Of a stretch of DNA of 64,000 bases, positions 47,988 through 56,687 are shown in pieces. Below the pieces are notes generated by a model. That model was not told the origin of the DNA and searched no databases. It was given only the letters and a program-made list of their open reading frames with translations. Both the position numbers and the translations under genes were made by a program. Numbering within the stretch: the stretch's first letter is position 1; each line of letters begins with the position of its first letter. Source of the stretch: Rhizobiales bacterium SYSU XM002 (lineage in GTDB: Bacteria; Pseudomonadota; Alphaproteobacteria; Rhizobiales; Beijerinckiaceae); NCBI GenBank assembly GCA_009846685.1, contig VWVY01000008.1:1-64000 (forward strand). The letters run 5' to 3'.

Positions 47988-48887
47988 TCAGGCGAACGCC
48001 CGGACAATGGAGAAAATCGAAAGGCCGGAGATCAGCAGGCCAACGGCGACCATCATCGTCCGGCGCGGAAAGCGATGGGTGAGGCGGGCGGCGAACGGTG
48101 CAATCACAATCCCGCCGAGCACGAGGCCAGCGACGCTCTCCCAATGCTGAATGCCGATCAGGACCGTGAACGAGAGGCCGCTCGCAAGGCTGACGATGAA
48201 TTCCGCCGCATTCACCGAGCCGATCGTGGTGCGCGGCTCATGCCCCGAGCCGATCAGCGTCGTCGTCACAACAGGCCCCCAGCCCCCGCCGCCGACCGAA
48301 TCCGCGAAGCCGCCGAGGAGCGCCACCGGAAACACCCTGCGCAGGTTCGGCATCGCGATGTGGATCGCGCGAAACGCACGGATGAGAATGAAAACCCCCA
48401 TCCCGAGGAGATAGGCCGAAATCCACGGGCGAAGGGTGTTGCCATCAATGCTGGTGACGATATGGACGCCGAAAAGCGTGCCGATAATGCCCGGCAGGAT
48501 GAGCCGCCCGAAGATCCGCTTGTCGACGTTCCCGAGCCGCCAGTGCGAAAGCCCCGAGGCGGCGCCGGTGAAGCTTTTCGCGACATGCACGGTCGCGGTC
48601 GCCGCCGCCGGTGGCAGGCCCGAGGCGAGCAGGAGGGAATTCGACGTGACGCCATAGCCCATGCCGAGCGCGCCATCGACGAGTTGCGCGAACAACCCGG
48701 CAAGGAAGCTGCCACCAAAGGTGAGGGCATCGAATTCAAAGGGTTTCGCGTCCATGCTCGCGGCGACGAGCACGAAGGCCAGCACGGAAATCGTCAGCGC
48801 GAGCGCGAGCCGGCGCGCCATGCGCGGCGAGAGCCGGGCGATATGTTGTTCCGGCTCGAGAGCCACAGGGGAGCCGGTTTCAGACAT
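47988..48887 (-). CDS. TSUP (TauE/SafE) family anion exporter
   Basis: The 299-residue inner-membrane protein has eight or so hydrophobic segments and the TSUP repeats GGSFLAGLFAQLVDGALGMGYGVTSNSLL and VALLGGFADSVGGGGWGPVV. TSUP proteins move sulfite, sulfoacetate or related organosulfur anions. Placed inside a sulfite-producing operon, sulfite efflux (a safety valve) or sulfur uptake are both plausible. The ATG at 48887 overlaps DUF2849 by eight bases; the longer frame is inside that gene. Twelve bases separate it from cysI. Confidence 0.88.
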   Translation of the reverse strand: MSETGSPVALEPEQHIARLSPRMARRLALALTISVLAFVLVAASMDAKPFEFDALTFGGSFLAGLFAQLVDGALGMGYGVTSNSLLLASGLPPAAATATVHVAKSFTGAASGLSHWRLGNVDKRIFGRLILPGIIGTLFGVHIVTSIDGNTLRPWISAYLLGMGVFILIRAFRAIHIAMPNLRRVFPVALLGGFADSVGGGGWGPVVTTTLIGSGHEPRTTIGSVNAAEFIVSLASGLSFTVLIGIQHWESVAGLVLGGIVIAPFAARLTHRFPRRTMMVAVGLLISGLSIFSIVRAFA

Positions 48888-49218
48888 TACGGGCCGCCAG
48901 ACGCGAAAATTCGGCCTGCTTGCCGAGGTCGGGGCGCACGGTGGGACCGAGAATGCGGAAACGTTCGCGGAAATGAGTCGGTACCGCGAGGCCATCGGCG
49001 CGACGCTCGGCCGCGACGAGATAGGCATCGACAACGGTATTACGCGCCATCTCCGTGCGGCCCGCGGCATCGAGGGCTTCCGCGGTCGCTGCATCTTCGG
49101 CAATGCGCGCCGCGAAGGGATCGCGTGACCAGCCCTCTGCCCCCATCACGACGACATCACCGGTGAGGAGATCGTTCGCGATCAGGATGACGGGGAGTTT
49201 CGGCAGTTTGGCGGACAT
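48880..49218 (-). CDS. DUF2849 domain protein
   Basis: The 112-residue protein matches DUF2849, a family that sits beside sulfite reductase genes in Hyphomicrobiales. LPVILIANDLLTGDVVVMGAEGW is the recognisable N-terminal segment, followed by a helical part. There are no cysteines and no membrane segment. The role is unknown. The ATG at 49218 shares one to three bases with the ferredoxin stop. Confidence 0.85.
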   Translation of the reverse strand: MSAKLPKLPVILIANDLLTGDVVVMGAEGWSRDPFAARIAEDAATAEALDAAGRTEMARNTVVDAYLVAAERRADGLAVPTHFRERFRILGPTVRPDLGKQAEFSRLAARNV

Positions 49219-49532
49219 CACGCAATCTCCGCGATGGTGAGAGCGAGGCCATCGAGTGCCTCGGACCAGAGGATCTGGCACGAGAGGCGCGAGGTCTCTT
49301 CAATGGCGGGCAATTCGTCGAGCTTGAGCAGCTCGTCCTCGCGGGCGGCGGGCAGCTTTTCCGCCCATTCCGGCGCGACGATCACGTGGCAGCTCGCGCA
49401 ATCGCAGGCGCCGCCGCAGATGCCCTCGACCCCGAGGCCGCTGTCGCGCAGCAGCTCCATCACGCGCCAGCCGTCCGCGCCTTCGATCTCGTGCCTCGCG
49501 CCCTCGCGATCGGTCACATGCAGGAACGCCAT
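49218..49532 (-). CDS. fdx: 2Fe-2S ferredoxin
   Basis: The 104-residue ferredoxin is adrenodoxin-like, with cluster ligands C39, C45, C48 (C-x5-C-x2-C in ICGGACDCASCHV) and C85 (LSCQ). An additional C43 lies inside the loop. It most probably carries electrons from the reductase just upstream to CysI. It starts three bases after the reductase stop and its own stop overlaps DUF2849. Confidence 0.92.
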   Translation of the reverse strand: MAFLHVTDREGARHEIEGADGWRVMELLRDSGLGVEGICGGACDCASCHVIVAPEWAEKLPAAREDELLKLDELPAIEETSRLSCQILWSEALDGLALTIAEIA

Positions 49533-49535
49533 GGC

Positions 49536-50603
49536 TCAGGCCGCCTTCGAGGCGCCGGAGACCTGCAGGCGGGACTGCAACTCGCTCGACGAGGTGGTGT
49601 ACTGGAACCGCAGCTTTTCCTCGGGGCGCACGATCTTGAACGCTGCGTGGCTCGCGAGCGCCGCCTCGTGGAAGCCGGAGAGGATCAGCTTCAACTTGCC
49701 GGGGTAGTAGTTGATGTCGCCGATCGCGAACACGCCTTCGGTCGTGGTCTGGAACTTCTCGGTGTCGACGCGGATCTGCTTGCCGTCGGCAAGATCGAGA
49801 CCCCAGTCGCCGATCGGCCCGAGTTCGATCGAGAGGCCGAAGAAGGCAAGCAGTCGCGTCGCCGCCAGCGACTCGAAACCGTTCTTCGATTTGATGGTCA
49901 CGGCAGAAAGATCGCCGTTCTCGCCCGTGAGCGCGTGAAGATCGCCCTCGACGAAGCGAAGCCTGCCCTCAGCCTCCAGCGACCGCATCTTCGCGACCGA
50001 GGCCGGCGCGGCGCGGAACCGGTCCGAGCGGTGCATCAGCGTCACGGATTTTGCCGTGCCGACGAGATCGATCGCCCAGTCGAGCGCGGAATCGCCGCCA
50101 CCGACCACAAGCAGGTCCTGCCCCGCCAGCGCGGCGCGGTTGCGCACGGCATAGAACACCGATTTTCCCTCGAAGGCCTCCAGCCCCTCAACCTTGGGCT
50201 TGCGCGGCGCAAAGGAACCGGCGCCGGCGGCGATGAACACCGCCCCGGCCTCAATGCGCTCACCCTCGGAAAGTGTGAGGGAGAACCGTCCGTCCGGCTT
50301 GCGCGCGAAACCCGTCACCAGCTGCCCCAGGCGGAAGGCGGCACCGAAGGGCGCGATCTGTTCGAGCAGCTTGTCGGTCAGCTCCTGCCCGGTGATGATC
50401 GGCCAGGAGGGAATGTCGTAGATCGGCTTTTCTGGATAAAGCTCGGCGCATTGACCGCCCGGCTTGTCGAGCACGTCGACCACCACGGCCTTGAGGCCGA
50501 GCAGGCCCAGTTCGAATACGGCGAACAGACCGGTCGGCCCGGCCCCGATAATGGCGACGTCGTAACGGTTGGCGGTGGAGGAAGCGGTCACGGCAGCATC
50601 CAT
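49536..50603 (-). CDS. Ferredoxin--NADP reductase, thioredoxin reductase-like type
   Basis: The 355-residue flavoprotein resembles type 2 ferredoxin-NADP reductases. It has FAD motif IIGAGPTGLFAVFELG, NADPH motif VVGGGDSALDWAIDL, and GVFAIGDINYYPGKLKLILSGFHEAA at the second FAD site. No CxxC redox pair is seen, which separates it from true thioredoxin reductases. It should draw electrons from NADPH for the ferredoxin and sulfite reductase. It is the first gene of the operon; the promoter predicted just upstream leaves a leader of under 20 bases and no clear Shine-Dalgarno. Confidence 0.9.
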   Translation of the reverse strand: MDAAVTASSTANRYDVAIIGAGPTGLFAVFELGLLGLKAVVVDVLDKPGGQCAELYPEKPIYDIPSWPIITGQELTDKLLEQIAPFGAAFRLGQLVTGFARKPDGRFSLTLSEGERIEAGAVFIAAGAGSFAPRKPKVEGLEAFEGKSVFYAVRNRAALAGQDLLVVGGGDSALDWAIDLVGTAKSVTLMHRSDRFRAAPASVAKMRSLEAEGRLRFVEGDLHALTGENGDLSAVTIKSKNGFESLAATRLLAFFGLSIELGPIGDWGLDLADGKQIRVDTEKFQTTTEGVFAIGDINYYPGKLKLILSGFHEAALASHAAFKIVRPEEKLRFQYTTSSSELQSRLQVSGASKAA

Positions 50604-50625
50604 ACGTTCGTTATTCAGAACAAAA

Positions 50626-50654
50626 TGGATACTATGTCAGTCATTCTCTCTCAA
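50626..50654 (-). promoter_or_regulatory. Candidate promoter of the sulfate assimilation operon
   Basis: On the minus strand TTGAGA (50654-50649) and TATCCA (50631-50626) are spaced by exactly 17 bases, ending 23 bases before the first ATG. A CGGGG-N7-CCCCG inverted repeat (50657-50673) lies just upstream of the -35 box and could bind an activator. Confidence 0.5.
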
Positions 50655-50806
50655 TTCGGGGTCCGTAGCCCCGGTTTTCAAATTTGGGTTGATGGAGAGA
50701 AATCCATTCTCCGTGCCCGTGCGGTGGCATGCCAACCGCAGGCTGGCGTTCCGGGCGCGGGTTGCCTAGCATGGGGGCAACGAAAACCCTTTCAGGTCTT
50801 GCTCAG

Positions 50807-52102
50807 ATGTCCCGCACCCCCGTTCGCGATGCGCTGGAAAATGCGCTCGCGCTTGCTTCGACCGATCGTACCGCCCATGTCTTTACCCAACTTCTGCCCG
50901 ATGCGGCTCGCGCCGAAGCCGATGCCGCAGATGCGCGGCGACGTGTCGGCATTTCGCTCGGTCCGCTCGACGGGATGATCGTCTCGGTCAAGGACCTGTT
51001 CGACATGGCCGGCGAGGTGACGAGCGCCGGCTCGAAGATTTTTCGCGATGCGGCGCCCGCCGCCGCGGATGCACCAGCCGTTGCGCGCATCCGTCGCGCG
51101 GGGGCCGTGCTGATCGGTCGCACGAACATGAGCGAGTTCGCTTTTTCCGGGATCGGCCTCAACCCGCACTGGGGCAACCCCGGCAATGCCGTCGACCCGG
51201 CGCGGGCGCCCGGCGGCTCGACCTCCGGTGGTGCGGTCTCCGTTGGGCTCGGGATCGCGCGGTTGACGCTCGGTACGGATACCGGCGGTTCGACCCGTAT
51301 CCCTGCGGCATTCAACGGCATCATCGGGTTCAAGCCGACGAGCCATCGGATTCCGAAAGCGGGCGTCTTCCCACTGTCCTATGCGCTCGACAGTATCGGT
51401 CCGCTCGGCATGACCGTCGCTGAATGCGCCGCGGCCGACGCGATCATGGCGAGCGAGGACCCCCTGCCGCTGCCCGCCCTGCCACTCTCGGGGCTGCGGA
51501 TCGGCGTGCCGCGCGGCCTCCTGTTCGAGGATGTCCAACCCGCAGTCGTCTCGGCCTTCGAGGTGGGGCTCACGGCTCTGGCGAAGGCGGGTGCCCGGAT
51601 TGTCGAAACCTGTATCGACGACCTGATCCTCGACATGCGACAGGTGCTTGCACTTGCCCCCATCGCGGCCTGTGAGGCGGCGGAAATCCATCGCGATTAT
51701 CTCGAAACGCGTGCGGGCGATTTTGACCGGCGGGTTCTCGCGCGCATCCGTCCCGGCGCTGGCGTTCCGGCGCCCGCCTATATCCGCGCGCTCCGGCAGC
51801 GCGAAGCCCTGAAGCAGGCTTTTGCCGTCCGGATCGCACCCTTCGATGCGCTCGCTTGGCCGACGGTGGCGATTGTCGCGCCGGAAATCGCACCGCTCGA
51901 AGCGGATGATGCGCTTTTCGCGGCAACGAACATTCTCGCTCTGCGCAACACCAATCCGTGCAACTTCTTCGACGTGCCCGCCCTCTCGCTGCCGTTGCCG
52001 GTGGAGGGGCTGCCGGTTGGTTTCATGCTCGTGGGCGCGCCGGGGGAAGACCGGCGGCTCATGTCGATCGGAGCGGCAGCCGAAGCTGCCTTCGCGCGCT
52101 AG
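50807..52102 (+). CDS. Amidase (amidase signature family)
   Basis: The protein of about 431 residues has the complete Ser-cisSer-Lys triad of the amidase signature family: K62 in SVKD, S138 in GGSTSGG and nucleophile S162 in DTGGSTR. It hydrolyses an amide in the cytosol; the substrate is unknown, and GatA is unlikely as no gatB or gatC is near. ATG codons at 50807, 50771 and 50729 are in frame; I prefer 50807 with AGGT nine bases upstream, at low certainty. It converges with the PLP enzyme gene three bases away. Confidence 0.85.
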   Translation: MSRTPVRDALENALALASTDRTAHVFTQLLPDAARAEADAADARRRVGISLGPLDGMIVSVKDLFDMAGEVTSAGSKIFRDAAPAAADAPAVARIRRAGAVLIGRTNMSEFAFSGIGLNPHWGNPGNAVDPARAPGGSTSGGAVSVGLGIARLTLGTDTGGSTRIPAAFNGIIGFKPTSHRIPKAGVFPLSYALDSIGPLGMTVAECAAADAIMASEDPLPLPALPLSGLRIGVPRGLLFEDVQPAVVSAFEVGLTALAKAGARIVETCIDDLILDMRQVLALAPIAACEAAEIHRDYLETRAGDFDRRVLARIRPGAGVPAPAYIRALRQREALKQAFAVRIAPFDALAWPTVAIVAPEIAPLEADDALFAATNILALRNTNPCNFFDVPALSLPLPVEGLPVGFMLVGAPGEDRRLMSIGAAAEAAFAR

Positions 52103-52105
52103 GTC

Positions 52106-53380
52106 TCAGGCAAGCGCCTGCCGGAGATCGGCGATCAGATCGTCGCAATGCTCGATGCCGACCGAGAAGCGGATCAGTCCTTCGGTGACACCGATTGCCG
52201 CGCGCGCCTCGGGTGTCAGGCCGGATTGAACGGTCGTCGCCGGATGGCAGGCGAGCGATTCCGTGCCGCCGAGGCTGACAGCCAACTTGACGATCCGCAG
52301 CCGGTCGAGCACTCGGAAGGCCCTCTCGCGGTTGCCGACATCGAAGGACATCAGTGCGCCGGCCCGCGTGCACTGGGCCCGGAAGATGCGCTCCTGCGCG
52401 GTTCCGGGCTTGGCGAGCGTCGGGAAATGCACGGCGGTGACGGCGGGATGCGCCGCGAGCCACTCGGCAAGGCGGGCCGCATTGTCGGCGGCGCGCGTCA
52501 TGCGCAGCGTCAGGGTTTCAAGCGAACGCGCGAGCATCCAGGCGGAATGCGGATCGAGGTTGCCGCCGAGCAGCGGGCGAAGGTGCTTGACCGGCTCCAT
52601 CGCGGCGCGACGACCGAGCACGCCGCCGGCGATCAGGTCGGAATGGCCGCCGACATATTTCGTCAACGAATAGATCGAGAGATCGGCCCCAGCCTTGATG
52701 GCATTCTGGAACAGCGGCCCGAGCAAGGTGTTGTCGACAGCGACGACCGGGCGATGGCCCTGCCGCTTGCCGCACTCATCCGCGAAGTTAGCCGCCAGTC
52801 CGATATCCGCAAGCGTGGTGAGCGGGTTGGATGGCGTTTCGAGAAAGATCATCGCGAGGCGGCCGGCGCTTTCTGCGGCGCGGACGTCGTCACGCATCAT
52901 ATCGGCATCGGTTGCGCTGCGCAGCGGGTAGGGGGTTATGCCGAAGCGCGGTAGCACCTTGGTGAGAACCGAGTCTGTCCCGCCATAGAGGGGCTGGCTG
53001 TGCAGAATAACATCACCCGGCCGGCAATGCGCGAGAATGGCGGTGCTGATCGCCGCCATGCCGCTCGAAAAGATCGCAGCGATATCCGCCTGTTCGAACA
53101 GCGCGAGTCGTTCCTCGACGATTTGCGCGTTCGGGTGATTGTAACGGGCGTAGACGAGGCCGGCGTCGGCATCGTTGCGGGCCTCTGTCCGGCCGGTCGC
53201 GACATCGAAGAATTCCCGCCCCGCGTCCGCACTCGGAAAGGTGAAGGTCGAGGTCAGGAACACGGGGGCCTTGACCGCGCCTTCGGATAGCGAGGGGTCG
53301 TAGCCGTAGCCCAGCATCAGCGTGTCGGCATGGAGACGATGGCCGTCGAGTTCGGTGCGCCGGAAATCCTTGTTCGCCAT
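52106..53380 (-). CDS. Cystathionine gamma-synthase family PLP enzyme
   Basis: The 424-residue Cys/Met metabolism PLP enzyme has YARYNHPN, the PLP clamp SSGMAAISTAIL, the VDNTLLGPLFQ aspartate site and the Schiff-base lysine in SLTKYVGGHSDLIAGG. Members of this group work as methionine gamma-lyase, cystathionine synthase or lyase; sequence alone does not decide. The C-terminal LAVSLGGTESLACHPAT is common to gamma-lyases and synthases. It is divergent from an Lrp-type regulator gene with back-to-back promoters, which suggests amino-acid-dependent control. Confidence 0.85.
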   Translation of the reverse strand: MANKDFRRTELDGHRLHADTLMLGYGYDPSLSEGAVKAPVFLTSTFTFPSADAGREFFDVATGRTEARNDADAGLVYARYNHPNAQIVEERLALFEQADIAAIFSSGMAAISTAILAHCRPGDVILHSQPLYGGTDSVLTKVLPRFGITPYPLRSATDADMMRDDVRAAESAGRLAMIFLETPSNPLTTLADIGLAANFADECGKRQGHRPVVAVDNTLLGPLFQNAIKAGADLSIYSLTKYVGGHSDLIAGGVLGRRAAMEPVKHLRPLLGGNLDPHSAWMLARSLETLTLRMTRAADNAARLAEWLAAHPAVTAVHFPTLAKPGTAQERIFRAQCTRAGALMSFDVGNRERAFRVLDRLRIVKLAVSLGGTESLACHPATTVQSGLTPEARAAIGVTEGLIRFSVGIEHCDDLIADLRQALA

Positions 53381-53404
53381 TTTGGTTCCTCCCAGAATGG
53401 CGCG

Positions 53405-53434
53405 AATATCTCATGGGGCGGGTATTTCTCGCAA
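53405..53434 (-). promoter_or_regulatory. Candidate promoter of the PLP enzyme gene
   Basis: On the minus strand TTGCGA (53434-53429) and GATATT (53410-53405) are spaced by 18 bases, ending 25 bases before the ATG. The -35 box lies three bases from the -35 box of the divergent regulator promoter. Confidence 0.45.
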
Positions 53435-53437
53435 TAT

Positions 53438-53465
53438 TTGACAATTAGGTTGAATTGAATATCAA
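53438..53465 (+). promoter_or_regulatory. Candidate promoter of the Lrp-type regulator gene
   Basis: TTGACA (53438-53443), a 16-base spacer and TATCAA (53460-53465) lie in an unusually AT-rich stretch. Back-to-back placement with the PLP enzyme promoter would let one bound Lrp-type oligomer control both. Confidence 0.5.
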
Positions 53466-53546
53466 AAATTGTGAAAGTGACCGTGTTCATACAAACATTT
53501 TTTACAAGCTATCGTTCCAATCTCAAAGGGAAAGCAAAGTCTTTGC

Positions 53547-53990
53547 ATGAGCATCGATATCGACGAATTCGACCGGGCGATCATCTCCGCCCTGAGAGAA
53601 AATGCCCGGCTGAGCAATCTTGATCTCGCCGGGCGTATCGCGCTGTCGCATTCCGCGATCTCGCGCCGCATCAAGCGGTTGGAAGAGGCCGGCGTTATCC
53701 GCGGCTATCGTGCGATCATCGACCCTTCGGTCGTCGGCGAAAGCGTCCGGGCGTTCACCACCGTGCAGCGGTTGCCGCATGTCTCCGCGATCGAATTGGC
53801 GGAGGCAATGCGGCAGGTGCCGGGCGTCATCAGCTGTTGGATTGTCTCGGGTGATTCCGATCTCATGATCGAGATTGCTGCGGCGGATATGAAGAGCTTC
53901 TCGGATCTCATGCTCGAACGTTTGCAGACGATCCCCGGTGTCGCCGCCACCCGCAGCACCTTCGTTCTCGAAGCGATCAAGGAGACCTGA
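53547..53990 (+). CDS. Lrp/AsnC family transcriptional regulator
   Basis: The 147-residue regulator has the usual winged helix (DEFDRAIISALRENARLSNLDLAGRIALSHSAISRRIKRLEEAGVI region) and a RAM domain (about 65-145, ISCWIVSGDSDLMIEIAAADM). It is divergent from the PLP enzyme gene and probably controls it, as with BkdR or methionine-lyase-linked Lrp proteins. AAAGGGAAAG before the ATG serves as Shine-Dalgarno. It is only distantly similar to the Lrp-type protein at 40378. Confidence 0.92.
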   Translation: MSIDIDEFDRAIISALRENARLSNLDLAGRIALSHSAISRRIKRLEEAGVIRGYRAIIDPSVVGESVRAFTTVQRLPHVSAIELAEAMRQVPGVISCWIVSGDSDLMIEIAAADMKSFSDLMLERLQTIPGVAATRSTFVLEAIKET

Positions 53991-54266
53991 AGCCGGGCTT
54001 CGCTCCGGTTGTGCGGAGACCGGCGCCAATGTGAGTCGCACAGGGTGTTAAGCGCACAATATTGTCCTCACGACGGATCTGTTGGAGGATCAGAACGGTT
54101 ATTCGCCGACGTTTTCACGATACTCTCGCCTCGTCTGGCTCGGTATCCTCACGGTCGGGGAAGAGCCATCTCGGATGCTGGATCGTCTGGGCGTTCGAGA
54201 ATGCCAAGGCAGCGGTTCCGGAAAAATGGGCAGGCGTGACCTGGCTGGGCATGTGGGGGTAACTCG

Positions 54267-55778
54267 ATGACGGATAGCAAGGCGGCGCAGGCAGGCCGGA
54301 ATGCGCCGCAATCCCAGCCGGAACGCACACCCGTTCCCCCCTTCGATCTCGTGATCTTCGGCGCGAGTGGCGATCTTGCCCTTCGCAAACTCTATCCCGC
54401 AGTCGCGCATAGGGACAACGAGGGTGTGTTGCCGCCGGAAAGCCGCGTAATCGCGATGGTTCATCAGGCCTCACATCGCGAAACCTTGCCGGGCCGTATC
54501 GCGACGCGGCTCGAACAGGAAGGGCTCGATCATGCAACCATCGAGCGTTTCATGGCGCGCATCACTATTCTTCAGGCAGACGCGCATGATCCTGGAAGCT
54601 TTGCCGCGCTCGCAGAACTGCTGCACCTCTCGCGGCGCATTCCCGCGATCTATCTTTCGACAGCGCCGGATCTTTTCGTTCCGATTTGCCGCAACCTTGC
54701 CGCGAAGGGCTTGCTGGCGGGCGAGGCGCGCGTCATCCTCGAAAAGCCGATCGGTCGTGATCTTGCTTCGGCCAAGGCGATCAATGACGCGGTTGCCGAG
54801 GTTATCCCGGAAAGCCGCACCTACCGCATCGATCATTATCTCGGCAAGGAGACGGTGCAGAACCTTCTCGTGCTGCGATTCGCCAACACCCTGTTCGAAC
54901 GGTCTTGGTCGAGCCGGGATATCGACCATGTGCAGATCACCGTGGCCGAAACCGTGGGGCTCGAAGCGCGCGCGGGCTATTATGACAAAGTGGGTGCGCT
55001 TCGCGACATGGTGCAGAACCACGTCCTCCAATTGCTGTGCCTGTTTGCGAGCGAACCACCGAACCAGCTTGAAGCGGACGCCGTGCGTGACGAGAAGCTC
55101 CGCGTGCTGCGCGCGCTGCGGCCGATCACTGGTGGCGATGTCTTGCGCCAGACCGTGCGCGGACAATATATCGCCGGCTCGATCGACGGGCAGGCAGTGC
55201 CCGGCTATGCCGATGAGCTCGGGCAGGCGAGCGAAACGGAAACCTTCGTCGCCCTTCGCTGTGAGGTCGATACCTGGCGCTGGGCGGGTGTGCCGTTCTA
55301 TCTCCGGACGGGAAAGCGGCTCGGTGCCCGCTCGTCGGAAATCGTCGTGGTATTCAAACCGGTGCCGCATTCGATTTTCTCGAATGTTGTTCCGGAGGCA
55401 CTCGAGCCCAACCGCCTCGTGCTGCGGCTTCAGCCGAATGATGGGCTTCAATTGCATATGACGATGAAGGTGCCCGGCTCCGGCAGGCTCAAGCTCGTGC
55501 CGCGCACGCTCGACCTGCGCTACGACACCGCCTTCGGATTCCGTACACCCGACGCCTACGAACGGCTGCTGACCGATGTCATCCGCGGTGACCAGACGCT
55601 GTTCATGCGCCGCGACGAGGTCGAGGCTGCCTGGACTTGGGTCGATCCGATCCTCGCCGGCTGGCACGATCAGGGCGCGCGACCACATCGCTACACGGCC
55701 GGGAGCTGGGGTCCGAGCCAGGCGATCGGTCTGATCGAGCGCGACGGGCGCTCCTGGGTCGATCCAGAAGGAGAGTAA
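54267..55778 (+). CDS. zwf: Glucose-6-phosphate 1-dehydrogenase
   Basis: Zwf oxidises glucose-6-phosphate to 6-phosphogluconolactone with NAD(P). The 503 residues show the nucleotide motif FGASGDLALRKLYP, EKPIGRD, and the active-site RIDHYLGKETVQNLLVLRFAN. TGGGGG lies upstream of the ATG. It starts the Entner-Doudoroff/pentose phosphate cluster: pgl follows after four bases, edd lies 5.3 kb further. The 276-base gap before it holds ACAATATTGT (54056-54065), a 10-bp palindrome of unknown meaning. Confidence 0.95.
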   Translation: MTDSKAAQAGRNAPQSQPERTPVPPFDLVIFGASGDLALRKLYPAVAHRDNEGVLPPESRVIAMVHQASHRETLPGRIATRLEQEGLDHATIERFMARITILQADAHDPGSFAALAELLHLSRRIPAIYLSTAPDLFVPICRNLAAKGLLAGEARVILEKPIGRDLASAKAINDAVAEVIPESRTYRIDHYLGKETVQNLLVLRFANTLFERSWSSRDIDHVQITVAETVGLEARAGYYDKVGALRDMVQNHVLQLLCLFASEPPNQLEADAVRDEKLRVLRALRPITGGDVLRQTVRGQYIAGSIDGQAVPGYADELGQASETETFVALRCEVDTWRWAGVPFYLRTGKRLGARSSEIVVVFKPVPHSIFSNVVPEALEPNRLVLRLQPNDGLQLHMTMKVPGSGRLKLVPRTLDLRYDTAFGFRTPDAYERLLTDVIRGDQTLFMRRDEVEAAWTWVDPILAGWHDQGARPHRYTAGSWGPSQAIGLIERDGRSWVDPEGE

Positions 55779-55782
55779 GACG

Positions 55783-56469
55783 GTGGGGACGCTCCTGCTT
55801 CGTTTTCCGAACCTGGCGGTGGCCTCCGATGCACTGGCGGAACAGGTTGCGGATCGGCTGCGCGAAATTCTGGCGAAGCAGGCTCGGGCGAACCTTGCCC
55901 TGCCCGGCGGAACGACGCCAGGACTCTTTCTCCAAGCCCTTGGCGCCAAGCCGGTCGAATGGTCCCGCGTGACGGTTCTTCCCGGTGACGAGCGCTTCGT
56001 AGCGCTTCAGGATCCCCGCTCGAACGAACGGCAGATCCGGATGCTCTTTGCGCCGGCGCGCGAGGGCCGCTGCGACATGTTCACCTTGCGTGGAAGCGCA
56101 TCGACACCCGAAGAGGCGGCCGCAGACGCAAGCGCACGGCTGGCCGCTCTCGGCGCCATCGACATTGCCGTCTTCGGTATGGGGGATGATGGTCATATCG
56201 CCTCGTTGTTCCCGGGAGACAGGGCTGGAACCTGGTCGGGATCGAGCGACGAGCCGGTGATCGCCACCGCTGCTTCGGATGGTTCGCTCCGTCTCTCGCT
56301 CTCGCCATCTGCGATTCTGGCGGCGCAGCATGCGATGCTGCTGGTCGCAGGGCAGGAGAAGCTGGCTGTCATCGATGAAGCGAAATGCCCGGGTGGCCGC
56401 GAGGTGCTTCCGGTCCGCCTGTTGCTCGGAAGAGCCTTGACTGTTTTTTTCGCGGAAATCCGAGGTTGA
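55783..56469 (+). CDS. pgl: 6-phosphogluconolactonase
   Basis: The 228-residue DevB-type enzyme opens 6-phosphogluconolactone to 6-phosphogluconate. NLALPGGTTPGLFLQAL, VLPGDERFVALQDPRSNE and FGMGDDGHIASLFPG are family motifs. The start is GTG at 55783 with a strong AAGGAG supplied by the last codons of zwf. Four bases separate the two genes, so they are co-transcribed. Confidence 0.93.
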   Translation: MGTLLLRFPNLAVASDALAEQVADRLREILAKQARANLALPGGTTPGLFLQALGAKPVEWSRVTVLPGDERFVALQDPRSNERQIRMLFAPAREGRCDMFTLRGSASTPEEAAADASARLAALGAIDIAVFGMGDDGHIASLFPGDRAGTWSGSSDEPVIATAASDGSLRLSLSPSAILAAQHAMLLVAGQEKLAVIDEAKCPGGREVLPVRLLLGRALTVFFAEIRG

Positions 56470-56687
56470 TCTCTTGAAAACGGGCGTAGCCTCGGTGACG
56501 AAGATCAAACTCGTCAACGACGATTTCGTGACATACGGTATAGCCGCCTAACGTTGCCGGCTGCCCGAGCGCCGGGATCTGGAAGCGGGTCCGCTCCTCT
56601 GTCAAAATGGGGGCGGCGCGCAGTGCGGTGGCGTGGCGCGGGCCTTTGCGGGTCCGCAGGCTTTACCCGTTTTCATCCGAGGCTCAC

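Noticed and set aside
46317-49166. Open frame of 949 codons antisense to the sulfate operon
   Set aside because: It runs opposite cysI, TSUP and DUF2849 with Arg/Asp/Glu/His-rich composition typical of antisense frames in GC-rich genes, and no domain is recognisable.
53381-53546. SAM riboswitch before the PLP enzyme gene
   Set aside because: The predicted leader is under 30 bases, too short for SAM-II or SAM-I folds, and no conserved core is seen.
56369-56605. Minus-strand 78-codon frame between pgl and the iron-binding protein
   Set aside because: Overlaps pgl on the opposite strand, has no Shine-Dalgarno and no recognisable family.
56470-56687. Fur, Irr or RirA box before the iron transporter
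   Set aside because: No sequence there matches the usual boxes well enough by eye.
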